Part shown: piece by piece, positions 53,010 through 61,305 of the stretch
How the letters are laid out: each line of letters begins with the position of its first letter
How positions within the stretch are numbered: position 1 is the stretch's first letter
From: Allobogoriella alba
GTDB lineage: Bacteria > Actinomycetota > Actinomycetes > Actinomycetales > Actinomycetaceae
Direction: 5' to 3'
Assembly (NCBI RefSeq): GCF_042665525.1
Contig: NZ_JBHTCQ010000004.1
Location: 248,001 to 312,000 of the forward strand
DNA: 64,000 nt
Notes under the pieces: model-generated
Database searches by the model: none
Seen by the model: only the letters and a program-made list of their open reading frames with translations
What the model was told of the DNA's origin: nothing
Made by a program: the position numbers and the translations under genes

Positions 53010-54290
53010 ATGGCACGGCCGGGACAGCAGCGGGCCGCGGCGGAGGAACACGTCCCCGTCGCGATCGACGACTGGGTGCTGCCGAGCCTGCCCTACCGTT
53101 CGGTGCGCGGCGACGTCGTCATGGCCCTGGGCATCCTGCTCATCGGCGTCATGGTGGCGGTCACCGGCTTCGGGCGCGGCCCGGCCCCCGAGGGAGGCCC
53201 TCTGGTGCCGCTGCTGGCGGCCGTGGTGGCCGCGTCGTCCCTGCTGGCCAAGCGGCGGTGGCCGGTGGTGGCGTGCGTCGGCTGCGGGGCCGCGCTGGTG
53301 GGCGAGACAGCCCTCGTCGGCGCCGGGCTCAACCTCGCGCTGCTCATCGCGCTCTTCGACGCCCTCTACGCCGCCGCGCTCGTGGGCAGGCCGTGGGAGC
53401 GGCGCACGATCCTGGTTGGGTGCACCGTCGCCGGAGCGGTCCTCGTGGCCTCGAGCCGGGGAGACGCGGACGACCGGATCCAGGTGGTGCTCTCCCTGGT
53501 GGCCCTGCTCGGCTCGCCACTGTTCATCGGCACGGCCAGCCGGCAGCGCGAGGAGCTGATCCAGGCCGAGAAGGCCCGTGCGGCGGCGGAACGTCAACGG
53601 GCGGACGCCGTGCTGCGCGCGGCGACGGCGGAGAGGGAGCGGGCCGTCCGGTCCGAGCGCGCGACGCTCGCCCGAGACCTGCATGACGCCGTGGCGGCCC
53701 ACCTCTCGGCGATCGCGCTGCAGTCGGCGGCCACCTCGCGCGCGTCGGGCGACACCGCGTCGGCGATGCGGGCGGTGCGCGAGTCGAGCCTGGAGGCCCT
53801 CGCCGAGCTCCGCCAGCTCATCGACGTCCTCAACGCCGAGGATCCCGGCGACCTGCCGCTCAAGGTCCCGCCGGGGATCGAGGAGACCGGCATCCTGCGT
53901 GGCGATGCCGAACGGCTCGGCGTCGCGCTCGAGCTCGAGGTGGACGCGCCGCGGGAGGACCTCACCACGGCGACCTCGCACGTCCTCATGCGGATCGCGC
54001 GGGAGGCCGTGGTGAACGCCGCCCGGCACGCACCCGGTGCCCCGCTCCGCCTCACCGTCCGCGCCGAGGACGAGGGCGTCCTGCTGACGGCAAGCAACCC
54101 ACTGCCGGACGAACGCCCGGCTGCGGATCCCTCGAGCCCGCAGGACACGTCCGGCGGCCTCGGCACCGTCATCATGACCGAGCAGGCCGCCGCGGTCGGC
54201 GGCCGGTGCGACGCCGGACCGTCCGACGACGGGACGTGGGTCGTCCGTGCGACCGTGCCTCGCCACCGGTCCCCGGTGGTGCCGTCGTGA
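53010..54290 (+). CDS. Sensor histidine kinase (NarL/DesK-type, HisKA_3)
   Basis: A 426-residue kinase. About five helices in two hydrophobic blocks (38-150) form the sensor, then a coiled coil rich in Ala/Arg, then the HisKA_3 dimerisation helix with phospho-acceptor His225 (LARDLHDAVAAHLSAIALQS). The HATPase domain has N-box REAVVNAARHA and a GLG lid motif (SGGLGTVIMTEQA). It phosphorylates the regulator encoded next, whose GTG overlaps its stop. Signal unknown. ATG at 53010; no clear ribosome-binding site. Confidence 0.92.
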   Translation: MARPGQQRAAAEEHVPVAIDDWVLPSLPYRSVRGDVVMALGILLIGVMVAVTGFGRGPAPEGGPLVPLLAAVVAASSLLAKRRWPVVACVGCGAALVGETALVGAGLNLALLIALFDALYAAALVGRPWERRTILVGCTVAGAVLVASSRGDADDRIQVVLSLVALLGSPLFIGTASRQREELIQAEKARAAAERQRADAVLRAATAERERAVRSERATLARDLHDAVAAHLSAIALQSAATSRASGDTASAMRAVRESSLEALAELRQLIDVLNAEDPGDLPLKVPPGIEETGILRGDAERLGVALELEVDAPREDLTTATSHVLMRIAREAVVNAARHAPGAPLRLTVRAEDEGVLLTASNPLPDERPAADPSSPQDTSGGLGTVIMTEQAAAVGGRCDAGPSDDGTWVVRATVPRHRSPVVPS

Positions 54291-54934
54291 GCCCGATCCG
54301 GGTGGTCATCGCCGACGACCACGCCGCCGTGCGCGCCGGGCTGGGGGCCGTGCTGGCCGCCGACGACGGGATCACGGTGGTGGGCGAGGCCGCGGACGGC
54401 CGGTCCGCCGTCGTGCAGGCCCGCTCGTTGCGGCCGGACGTGGTCCTCATGGACATGCGCATGCCGGGTGTGGACGGCGTCCAGGCGACCGCGGAGATCG
54501 TCGAGGGACGGCTCGCGGCGGTCCTGGTGCTGACGACGTTCGACATCGACGAGTACGTCGACGGCGCTCTGGAGGCCGGTGCGGCGGGCTACCTGATCAA
54601 GTCGGTCGAGCCGGAGGACCTGGTCGCGGCCGTGCGCCGGGTGGCCAGCGGCGACGGCGTGCTCGCCCCCGAGGTGACCGCCCGGGTCCTCGAACGGTTC
54701 CGGGAGCGGCGCCGCGAGGGTCCGCCGTCGCCGCCGCCGTCCCTCGAGGAGCTGACCACCCGCGAACGTGAGGTGCTCGCCGGGCTCGGTCGCGGCCTGT
54801 CGAACGCGCAGCTCGCCGAGGAGCTCGGCATCTCCGAGGCGACGGCCAAGACCCACGTCTCCCGGGTGCTGGCGAAACTGAACCTGCCCACCCGGATGCG
54901 CGCCGCCGTCGTCGCCCGCGACGCGGGGCTCTAG
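54287..54934 (+). CDS. LuxR/NarL-type response regulator
   Basis: A 215-residue two-domain regulator. The receiver has acidic Asp10/Asp11, phospho-acceptor Asp56 (VVLMDMRMPGVDG), Thr near 83 and Lys105 (GYLIKSV). After a Pro-rich linker, the LuxR helix-turn-helix (TTREREVLAGLGRGLSNAQL and ATAKTHVSRVLAKLNL) spans about 150-215. Coupled to the kinase by GTGA. The pair may control the adjacent divergent GAP-family gene. Confidence 0.94.
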   Translation: MSPIRVVIADDHAAVRAGLGAVLAADDGITVVGEAADGRSAVVQARSLRPDVVLMDMRMPGVDGVQATAEIVEGRLAAVLVLTTFDIDEYVDGALEAGAAGYLIKSVEPEDLVAAVRRVASGDGVLAPEVTARVLERFRERRREGPPSPPPSLEELTTREREVLAGLGRGLSNAQLAEELGISEATAKTHVSRVLAKLNLPTRMRAAVVARDAGL

Positions 54935-55008
54935 TGCACGAGATCGACCAGTCGGCACATCACTGACGAGCCAGTCACGTGCGCGTCAGAGGTGCATAGG
55001 CTTTCGTT

Positions 55009-55200
55009 ATGGACGGACGCATCGTTGACGAGCGCGACACGCAGTGGGAAGCGACTGCGGCCGCCTATCGCGTCGCGATCCACCGGACAAACGGAGAGAT
55101 CACAACCCACGAGTTCGATTCCTCCGATCTCGCGGACGTGCTCGTTTGGTCTAGGCATACGGCAGGCGACAACCGCTACAGCGTTGCAGCTGTGGTTTGA
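55009..55200 (+). CDS. Small conserved-looking protein, 63 residues, leaderless
   Basis: ATG at 55009 to TGA at 55198. TAGGCT (54997-55002) is 6 bases upstream and there is no ribosome-binding site, so the transcript probably starts at the ATG. The protein is acidic with a beta-strand/helix alternation (YRVAIHRTNGEITTHEFDSSDLADVLVWSR would be one strand-turn-strand-helix unit; shown here as YRVAIHRTNG, then ITTHEFDSSDL). Codons are less GC-biased than its neighbours. A hairpin follows at 55213-55233. No function assigned. Confidence 0.6.
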   Translation: MDGRIVDERDTQWEATAAAYRVAIHRTNGEITTHEFDSSDLADVLVWSRHTAGDNRYSVAAVV

Positions 55201-55212
55201 GGGACAGACCGA

Positions 55213-55233
55213 GGGGTAGGAGTCGTCTACCTC
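55213..55233 (+). terminator. Hairpin after the small gene
   Basis: GGTAG and CTACC (55215-55219, 55227-55231) with two flanking pairs form a 7-bp stem with a 7-base loop, 12 bases after the small gene's stop. Little else is seen in 55234-55414, which shows no coding signal. Confidence 0.5.
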
Positions 55234-55414
55234 ACGCCTCCACCACTCAGCTAGCCGAGAGGCATCGACCGGTTGGCGTACCGCGATACTTCCCACTCAA
55301 GATCCGTCGATCGGCGAGTCCTACGCGTTGATGGGTCGCTTGGTGCTACACATCCTTGCCGCGGAAGACCTGCCCTCCCCCCTTCACCCGAGCACCCGGC
55401 GTGTCATCAACGTC

Positions 55415-56053
55415 CTACCCCGCAACAGCCAGGCGGAGGACGTCCGCATCTCCGAGAAGGTCTCCGGATGCGACGGCCTGGTCCACGGAAAGGGCACCGG
55501 TTACGAGGGAGACGACCGTGTCCGGCGCGGCCTTCAGGACGGTCCGCGGCCGCTCGTCGGTTCCGATTCCTGCACTCGGACCGTCCCCGTCGATACGAAG
55601 AACGATGAGCAGGTCCTCCACCTCGAAGCCGATCTCCACGGGAGGCACTGCGGTCCTGCCTCGGAGCATGGCTGGCAGGGCGAGCGTCAGCCATCGCGGC
55701 CGGAACGCGTCGTCACCCCGCCCCGCCGCCAGCAGCGGAGCGCCCCACCGTCCGAGCCCCTCCATCGGCTCCCTGAGCTCTTCGCCCCAGGGTGTCAGTC
55801 CGTAGAGGACTCCCGTGTCTCCCAGTCGACGTTCGACCACTCCGGCTGACTCCAGCGTCCGGAGGCGCTCGGCCAGGAGGTTGCTCGCCACGCCAGGGAG
55901 GGACGACTTCAACTCGCTGTACCGCAGCGGCCCGGGCAGCAGCTCGCGCACGATCAGGAGATTCCAGCGATCTCCCACGACGTCGAGGGCCCGTGCCAGA
56001 CCGCAGAACTGACCGTAGGAGCGCCCGACTGAGGTTTTTACGTTCTCAACCAT
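55415..56053 (-). CDS. HxlR-family transcriptional regulator
   Basis: A 212-residue regulator: an HxlR winged helix at about 10-110 (LARALDVVGDRWNLLIVREL, LRYSELKSSLPGVASNLLAERL), then an extra C-terminal domain of about 100 residues resembling SCP2/sterol-carrier-like ligand domains (VEIGFEVEDLLIVLRIDGDG). HxlR proteins repress or activate detoxification genes. ATG at 56053 lies within a palindrome, and TATTAT ends 5 bases upstream, predicting a leaderless, self-regulated message. Divergent from the DUF1761 gene. Confidence 0.88.
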   Translation of the reverse strand: MVENVKTSVGRSYGQFCGLARALDVVGDRWNLLIVRELLPGPLRYSELKSSLPGVASNLLAERLRTLESAGVVERRLGDTGVLYGLTPWGEELREPMEGLGRWGAPLLAAGRGDDAFRPRWLTLALPAMLRGRTAVPPVEIGFEVEDLLIVLRIDGDGPSAGIGTDERPRTVLKAAPDTVVSLVTGALSVDQAVASGDLLGDADVLRLAVAG

Positions 56054-56070
56054 GGTTGATAATATCAACC
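56046..56070. promoter_or_regulatory. HxlR autoregulatory operator over its start codon
   Basis: Overlapping palindromes: TCAACCATGGTTGA (56046-56059, perfect) and GGTTGATA-A-TATCAACC (56054-56070, perfect arms). They cover the start codon and the -10-like TATTAT of the HxlR gene. The three TCAACC/GGTTGA half-sites equal those in the palindromes at 47765-47834. Confidence 0.8.
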
Positions 56071-56134
56071 GCACACTCAGGAAGCCACACATCGCACGGC
56101 CCTGAATTGAATCGGGGCAAGAAAGGGCTGCGCA

Positions 56135-56542
56135 ATGGAGATCAGCTGGTTCGGTGCCGCGATCGCGTTCGTAGCGGGCATGGTCGTGGCGTTCATCTGG
56201 TACCAGAAGGGCCCCATCGCGAACGCCTGGGAGCGGCTGACGGGCGTGACGCCGGAACGCTCGCGACCGGCACGCACGAGGAACATGACCCAGTTGGCCA
56301 TCGCGAACCTCGTGACCGCCGTCGGCCTCGCTGCGGGAATCTCGATCGTGTCGGAGGCTACCGGCGACGACTCCGCAGGGCTGGCACTGCTGGTCGGCTC
56401 CGCCGCGTGGCTGACTCTGTCGGCCACCACGCTCTTGCAACACAACGCCTTCGAGCTGAAGCCCGCGAAGCTGACCATCATCAACGCCGGCTACCAGCTC
56501 GCCATGTTTCTGGCGATGTCACTCGTGATCGGGCTGCTGTAG
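56135..56542 (+). CDS. DUF1761 family membrane protein
   Basis: A 135-residue protein with four predicted helices. It starts MEISWFGAAIAFVAGMVVAFIWYQ (given as MEISWFGAAIAFVAGMVV) with the WYQKGP-type turn of the DUF1761 family, then LVTAVGLAAGISIV, and ends in a helix. Function unknown, possibly drug- or stress-related from the HxlR context. ATG preceded by AAAGGG. It lies 65 bases from the HxlR operator, which may control both. Confidence 0.85.
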   Translation: MEISWFGAAIAFVAGMVVAFIWYQKGPIANAWERLTGVTPERSRPARTRNMTQLAIANLVTAVGLAAGISIVSEATGDDSAGLALLVGSAAWLTLSATTLLQHNAFELKPAKLTIINAGYQLAMFLAMSLVIGLL

Positions 56543-56678
56543 CCCCGTGCGCAGGCGTATCGGCGTTGATCGCCTTGCCGTTGATCGCCTGGCCAATGCC
56601 TCGACGCATGAATCGTTCGTGAGAGATTCTCGGCCTGGTCGGGCGTCAGGTCTGAAACCGTACGCGCCGGCTGGCTAC

Positions 56679-57545
56679 CTACCGCGTCGCGTAGAACGCG
56701 ACGGCCGATGCGGCCGCGACGTTGAGCGAGTCGACGCCGTGCATCATCGGGATCGTCACCCGACGGTCGAGCACGCGGTCCGTCTTGGCCATCAGGCCAT
56801 GCCCCTCGCTGCCGAGGACCAGCGCCAGGTCCTCGTGCTTCTCGGCCACCAGGTCGTCTAGGCTGATCGCCCCTTCGCCGAGCGTCAGCCCGGCGACCAC
56901 ATATCCGGCATCCTTGAGTTGCTGCGCGTTTGCCGGCCAGCTCTCGGTGCGCGTCCATGGGACCTGGAAGACCGCACCCATGGAGACACGCACGCTGCGT
57001 CGGTAGAGCGGGTCGGCACACGTCGGGGTCACCAGGATCGCGTCGACCCCCATCGCCGCGGCTGACCTGAAGCACGCGCCGACGTTCGTATGGTCCACCA
57101 AGCCCTCGAGCACCGCGATCCGCGATCGTCGCCGCGTCTCTGAGGCAGGCTCGGGCTTCCCGTCCGCTTCCCCACGTGCTGAGGCCAGCAGGTCGGCCAC
57201 TCCGTGCAGCGGCGGTCGGTGCATGGCGGCCAGCGCGCCACGGTGCAGATGGAACCCGGTGATGGCACGCAGCACCGGCTCCTCGGCCACGAAGACCGGC
57301 GTCTCACCGCCGTCCGGGGCTCCGCAGGCGGACTCGATCACCGGTGACATCGTCTCGAGCCACTTCTCGGCCATGAGGAAGGACCGCGGGCGGTGGCCCG
57401 CCGTGACCGCCCGGCGGATCACCTGGGTGCTCTCGGCGATGTACAGACCCTTCTCAGGCTCGTGCTTCGAGCGCAGCGCGACGTCGGTGAGGTTGGTGTA
57501 GTCGGCCACCCGTTCGTCGGCGGCGGTGGTGAGCGTGATGAGCAT
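56679..57545 (-). CDS. SpoU/TrmH-family RNA 2'-O-methyltransferase
   Basis: A 288-residue SPOUT methyltransferase. The N-terminal substrate-binding domain (about 1-130) carries YTNLTDVALRSKHEPEKGLYIAES. The catalytic domain has HTNVGACFRSAAAMGVDAI (motif 1), LVLGSEGHGLM (motif 2) and IPMMHGVDSLNVAAASAVAF (motif 3). It methylates rRNA or tRNA ribose; exact target unknown. On the minus strand, 28 bases upstream of nothing it is coupled to. No terminator is seen in 56543-56678. Confidence 0.9.
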   Translation of the reverse strand: MLITLTTAADERVADYTNLTDVALRSKHEPEKGLYIAESTQVIRRAVTAGHRPRSFLMAEKWLETMSPVIESACGAPDGGETPVFVAEEPVLRAITGFHLHRGALAAMHRPPLHGVADLLASARGEADGKPEPASETRRRSRIAVLEGLVDHTNVGACFRSAAAMGVDAILVTPTCADPLYRRSVRVSMGAVFQVPWTRTESWPANAQQLKDAGYVVAGLTLGEGAISLDDLVAEKHEDLALVLGSEGHGLMAKTDRVLDRRVTIPMMHGVDSLNVAAASAVAFYATR

Positions 57546-57573
57546 GGCGGACCGACGGTACCCCGCTACCTCA

Positions 57574-59484
57574 CTACCTCTCCTCGACCACTGGTGCGGC
57601 GAACTGCGCCCGGTACAACCGGGCGTAGGCGCCGTCGGCCGCGAGCAGCTGCTCGTGCGTGCCCTGCTCGACGATCCGGCCCCGCTCCATGACGAGGATG
57701 ACGTCGGCGTCGCGGATGGTCGAGAGCCGGTGGGCGATGACGAAGCTCGTCCGTCCCTGCCGGAGCCGGTTCATGGCCTGCTGCACCAGGACCTCGGTCC
57801 GGGTGTCGACCGAGCTCGTGGCCTCGTCCAGGATGAGGATCTGGGGGTCCGAGAGGAACGCCCGGGCGATCGTGATGAGCTGCTTCTCGCCCGCGGAGAC
57901 GCCGCCCCCTTCGTCGTCGATCACGGTCTCGTAGCCGTCCGGCAGCGAGTGGGCGAAGCGCTCCACGCCGGCCGCCTCGGCCGCGGCGCGGATCTCGGCC
58001 TCGGTGGCGCCGTCGCGCCCGAAGGCGATGTTCTCGGCGATGGTGCCCTGGAAGAGCCAGGTGTCCTGCAGCACCATGCCGATGGGCTCGCGCAGGTCCG
58101 CGCGGGTCATCTCGCGGGTGTCCACCCCGTCGAGGAGGATCCGCCCGCCGTCGATCTCGTAGAAGCGCATGACGAGGTTGACGAGGGTGGTCTTCCCGGC
58201 GCCAGTCGGCCCGACGACGGCGACCGTCTGGCCCGGCTCCACGCGCTGGGTCAGCCCGTCGATGAGCGGCACGTCCGGCGCGTACCGGAAGCTCACGTCC
58301 TCGAAGATCACCTCGCCGCGGATCGTCGCCGGGCGGCGTCCCGGATCGGGGTCCGGGCGCATCTCCTCCGCGTCCATGAGCTCGAAGATCCGCTCGGCGG
58401 AGGCGACGCCGGACTGGGCGAGGTTGGCCATCGAGGCCAGCTGGCCCAACGGCTGGCTGAACTGACGGGAGTACTGGATGAACGCCTGGACCTCACCGAG
58501 GGTGAGGGCGCCGGAGGCGACCCGCAGACCACCGACGACGGCGACCAGAACGTAGTTCAGGTTCGCCAGGACCTGCATCGCCGGCATGATCGTGCCGGAG
58601 ATGAACTGGGCCTTGAAGCTGGCGCGGTAGAGCCGCTCGTTCTCCCTCGTGAACGCCTCCGCGAAGGCGTCTTGGCTGTTGAAGGCGGTGACGACCTCGT
58701 GCCCGGTGAACGCCTCCTCGACCTGACCGCTGAGGTCTCCGGTGGCCCGCCACTGCCCGACGAAGTGGGGCTGGGCGCGCTTGGCGATCAGCGCCGTCGC
58801 GACGGCGGACAACGGCACCGTCACCAGCGCGATCAGCGCGAGCTGCCAGGAGATGTACACCATCATCCCGAGCACGCCGAGGACGGTCAGCACGGAGATG
58901 ATCGCCTGCGACAGCGTCTGCTGAAGCGTCTGGGTGAGGTTGTCGATGTCGTTCGTGACACGGGAGAGGGTGTCGCCACGGGCCCTGCTGTCCAGGTGCG
59001 AGAGCGGCAGCCGGTCGATCTTCGCCTGGACGTCCCGCCGCAGCCGGTAGCCCACCCGCTGGATGACGCTCGCCAGGACGAATCCCTGCAGCCAAAGCAG
59101 GAGCGCGCTGCCGAGGTAGACGGCGAGGACCCCGAGCAGGATCCGTCCGAGCAGCGCGAAGTCGATGCCGACACCCGGCGTGACGTCCATGCCGGAGACC
59201 ATGTCCGCGACCTGCCCCTGGCCGGCGGCACGGAGCGCCTCCACGGCCTCCGCCTGCGTGGTCCCGACCTGGAGCATCTGCCCGACGAAGCCGTTGAAGA
59301 CCACGTTGGTCGCATCACCGAGCAGCTTGGGGGCGAGGACCTGGAGGAACACCGCGCCGGCACCGAGCACGACGCAGGCCAGGAGCCACCGGCGCTCTCC
59401 GCGGAGATGTCCGACCAGGCGTCGCACGGTCGGGCCGAACTGCTTCGACCGCTGGTTCGGCGCGATCCCGGGCCCCATGCTCAT
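57574..59484 (-). CDS. ABC exporter half-transporter, canonical ATPase subunit (TM288/TmrB-like)
   Basis: A 636-residue half-transporter: an N-terminal membrane domain of six helices with EEAFTGHEVVTAFNSQ, then an ATPase domain with Walker A VVGPTGAGKTTL, a Q-loop in MVLQDTWLFQGT, and Walker B LILDEATSSVD with the catalytic Glu. Its signature is degenerate, GGGVSAGEKQL, in place of LSGGQ. This is the complement of the partner encoded at 59481-61226, so they form a heterodimer with one active ATP site. It overlaps that gene by ATGA. Likely substrates are drugs or lipids. Confidence 0.93.
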   Translation of the reverse strand: MSMGPGIAPNQRSKQFGPTVRRLVGHLRGERRWLLACVVLGAGAVFLQVLAPKLLGDATNVVFNGFVGQMLQVGTTQAEAVEALRAAGQGQVADMVSGMDVTPGVGIDFALLGRILLGVLAVYLGSALLLWLQGFVLASVIQRVGYRLRRDVQAKIDRLPLSHLDSRARGDTLSRVTNDIDNLTQTLQQTLSQAIISVLTVLGVLGMMVYISWQLALIALVTVPLSAVATALIAKRAQPHFVGQWRATGDLSGQVEEAFTGHEVVTAFNSQDAFAEAFTRENERLYRASFKAQFISGTIMPAMQVLANLNYVLVAVVGGLRVASGALTLGEVQAFIQYSRQFSQPLGQLASMANLAQSGVASAERIFELMDAEEMRPDPDPGRRPATIRGEVIFEDVSFRYAPDVPLIDGLTQRVEPGQTVAVVGPTGAGKTTLVNLVMRFYEIDGGRILLDGVDTREMTRADLREPIGMVLQDTWLFQGTIAENIAFGRDGATEAEIRAAAEAAGVERFAHSLPDGYETVIDDEGGGVSAGEKQLITIARAFLSDPQILILDEATSSVDTRTEVLVQQAMNRLRQGRTSFVIAHRLSTIRDADVILVMERGRIVEQGTHEQLLAADGAYARLYRAQFAAPVVEER

Positions 59485-61226
59485 GCCGCCTCCTCCGCGC
59501 TGAGCTGGGAGTAGACGATCTCGCGGTAGGTCTCGGAGGTCTCCATCAGCTCGGTGTGCGTCCCGAGCCCCACCACCGCGCCGTCGTCGAGCACGACGAT
59601 CTGGTCGGCGTCCCTGATGGAGGCGACGCGCTGCCCGACCACGAGGATCGTCGCCCCGCCCGTCGCCGCCGGCAGGTCAGCGCGCAGCCGCGCGTCCGTG
59701 GCGAAGTCCAGGGCCGAGAAGGAGTCGTCGAAGAGGTAGACGTCCGCCGGGCGCAACAGGGCACGGGCGATGGCGAGCCGCTGCTTCTGGCCGCCGGAGA
59801 AGTTCGAGCCGCCCTGCTCCACGGGCGCCTCCAGGCCGGCCTCGAGCGCCTCGACGAAGTCGCGGGCCTGCGCGAGCTCCAACGCCCGCCACAGCTGCTC
59901 GTCGGTGGCGTCCGGCCGACCGTGCCGCAACGTGGAGGCGACGGTGCCGGAGAACAGGTACGCCTTCTGCGGGACGACGGCGACGCGTTCGCGCAGCTCG
60001 CCGGGGTCGAGCTCGCGCACATCGATCCCGCCGACGCGCACCGCGCCCGCGGTGACGTCGATGAGCCGCGGGACGAGGTTGACGAGCGTGGACTTGCCGG
60101 AGCCGGTGGAGCCGATGACTGCCGTCGTCGTGCCCGGGCTCAGCCGGAGAGTGACGTCCCGCAGCACCGGCTCGTCGGCGCCCGGGTAGCCGAAGGTGGC
60201 ACCGTCGAGCTCCACCGTGAGCCCGCGACCGCGGCCCGGTTCCGGCAGGCTGCGCGGCCGCTCCGGCGCCAGAATCGCCGGCTCGACGTCCAGGACGGCG
60301 CGGACGCGCCCGGCGGCCACCTCCGCGCGCGGCACCATCATGAACATCATCACGGCCATCATCACGGCCATGAGGATCTGCAGGAGGTAGCTGAGGAACG
60401 CGATCAGGGCGCCCGGATCCATGTCACCGGCGTCGATCCGGCCGGCGCCGAACCAGACGACTGCGACGGACGAGGCCCCGATGATGAGCTGGACCAGCGG
60501 GAAGAGCAGCGCCATGACGCGGCCGACGCCCAGCGCCGTGCCGTACAGCTCCTGGTTGGCACCCTCGAACCGGTCTCGTTCGGTCGGCTGCCGGTTGAAC
60601 GAGCGCACCACCCGCACGCCGGAGATCTGCTCGCGCAGGACGAGGTTGATCCGGTCGATGCGCTGCTGCATCTGCCGGAACAGCGGGCCCATCCGGCGGA
60701 TCCCGAGCGCGAGGACCACCAGCAGGACCGGCACCACCACGAGCAGCAGGGCCGAGAGGCCGATGTCCTGGCGCAGCGCCATGATCACGCCACCGATCAT
60801 GTTGATCGGGGCCATGACCATGATGGTGAACGTCATGGCCGTCACCATCTGGATCTGCTGGACGTCGTTCGTGCTGCGGGTGATGAGCGACGGCGCACCG
60901 AACCGGCCGACCTCGGCCGCGGAGAACCGCTGGACCTTCCCGAATACGGCCGCACGGATGTCCCGGCCCGCGGCCATGGCGGCGCGTGAGCCGAAGTAGA
61001 CGGCCGCGATCGCGCAGATGCCCTGGACCACGGACACGCCGAGCATCACGACGCCGATGCGCAGGATGTACCCGGTGTCGCCGACGATCACGCCGTGGTC
61101 GATGATGTCGGCGTTGAGGCTGGGCAGCGTCAGCGCGGCGAGCGACTGGACCAGCTGCAGCACGACGACGGCGACCACGGCACCGCCGTAGGGGCGCAGG
61201 AAGCGCCGCAGCAGCGAGACGAGCAT
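59481..61226 (-). CDS. ABC exporter half-transporter, degenerate-site subunit (TM287/TmrA-like)
   Basis: A 581-residue half-transporter with six helices and an ATPase domain. Walker A GSTGSGKSTL and the signature FSGGQKQRLAI are intact, but Walker B reads VYLFDDSFSALD: Asp replaces the catalytic Glu, and the H-loop is VVGQRVASI in place of the usual His. Paired with the canonical Walker B of the gene at 57574, which has a poor signature, it gives the asymmetric site layout of heterodimeric exporters. First gene of the two-gene operon. Confidence 0.93.
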   Translation of the reverse strand: MLVSLLRRFLRPYGGAVVAVVVLQLVQSLAALTLPSLNADIIDHGVIVGDTGYILRIGVVMLGVSVVQGICAIAAVYFGSRAAMAAGRDIRAAVFGKVQRFSAAEVGRFGAPSLITRSTNDVQQIQMVTAMTFTIMVMAPINMIGGVIMALRQDIGLSALLLVVVPVLLVVLALGIRRMGPLFRQMQQRIDRINLVLREQISGVRVVRSFNRQPTERDRFEGANQELYGTALGVGRVMALLFPLVQLIIGASSVAVVWFGAGRIDAGDMDPGALIAFLSYLLQILMAVMMAVMMFMMVPRAEVAAGRVRAVLDVEPAILAPERPRSLPEPGRGRGLTVELDGATFGYPGADEPVLRDVTLRLSPGTTTAVIGSTGSGKSTLVNLVPRLIDVTAGAVRVGGIDVRELDPGELRERVAVVPQKAYLFSGTVASTLRHGRPDATDEQLWRALELAQARDFVEALEAGLEAPVEQGGSNFSGGQKQRLAIARALLRPADVYLFDDSFSALDFATDARLRADLPAATGGATILVVGQRVASIRDADQIVVLDDGAVVGLGTHTELMETSETYREIVYSQLSAEEAA

Positions 61227-61247
61227 CAGGCCTTCTTCGTGATCCGT

Positions 61248-61266
61248 GGCCGCGCGCGACGCGGCC
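61248..61266 (-). terminator. Hairpin between SPFH operon and ABC exporter
   Basis: A perfect 7-bp stem GGCCGCG/CGCGGCC with a 5-base loop lies in the 79-base gap, downstream of the SPFH gene's stop at 61306 on the minus strand. It probably separates the two transcripts. No T run. Confidence 0.55.
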
Positions 61267-61305
61267 CGGCCACTCTAGTTCCGAACCGCGGCGTGGCGCT
61301 CGCGC

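Noticed and set aside
55234..55414. tRNA fragment or attachment site near the HxlR gene
   Set aside because: No cloverleaf arms or TTCGA-type T-loop could be built and no flanking direct repeats were found.
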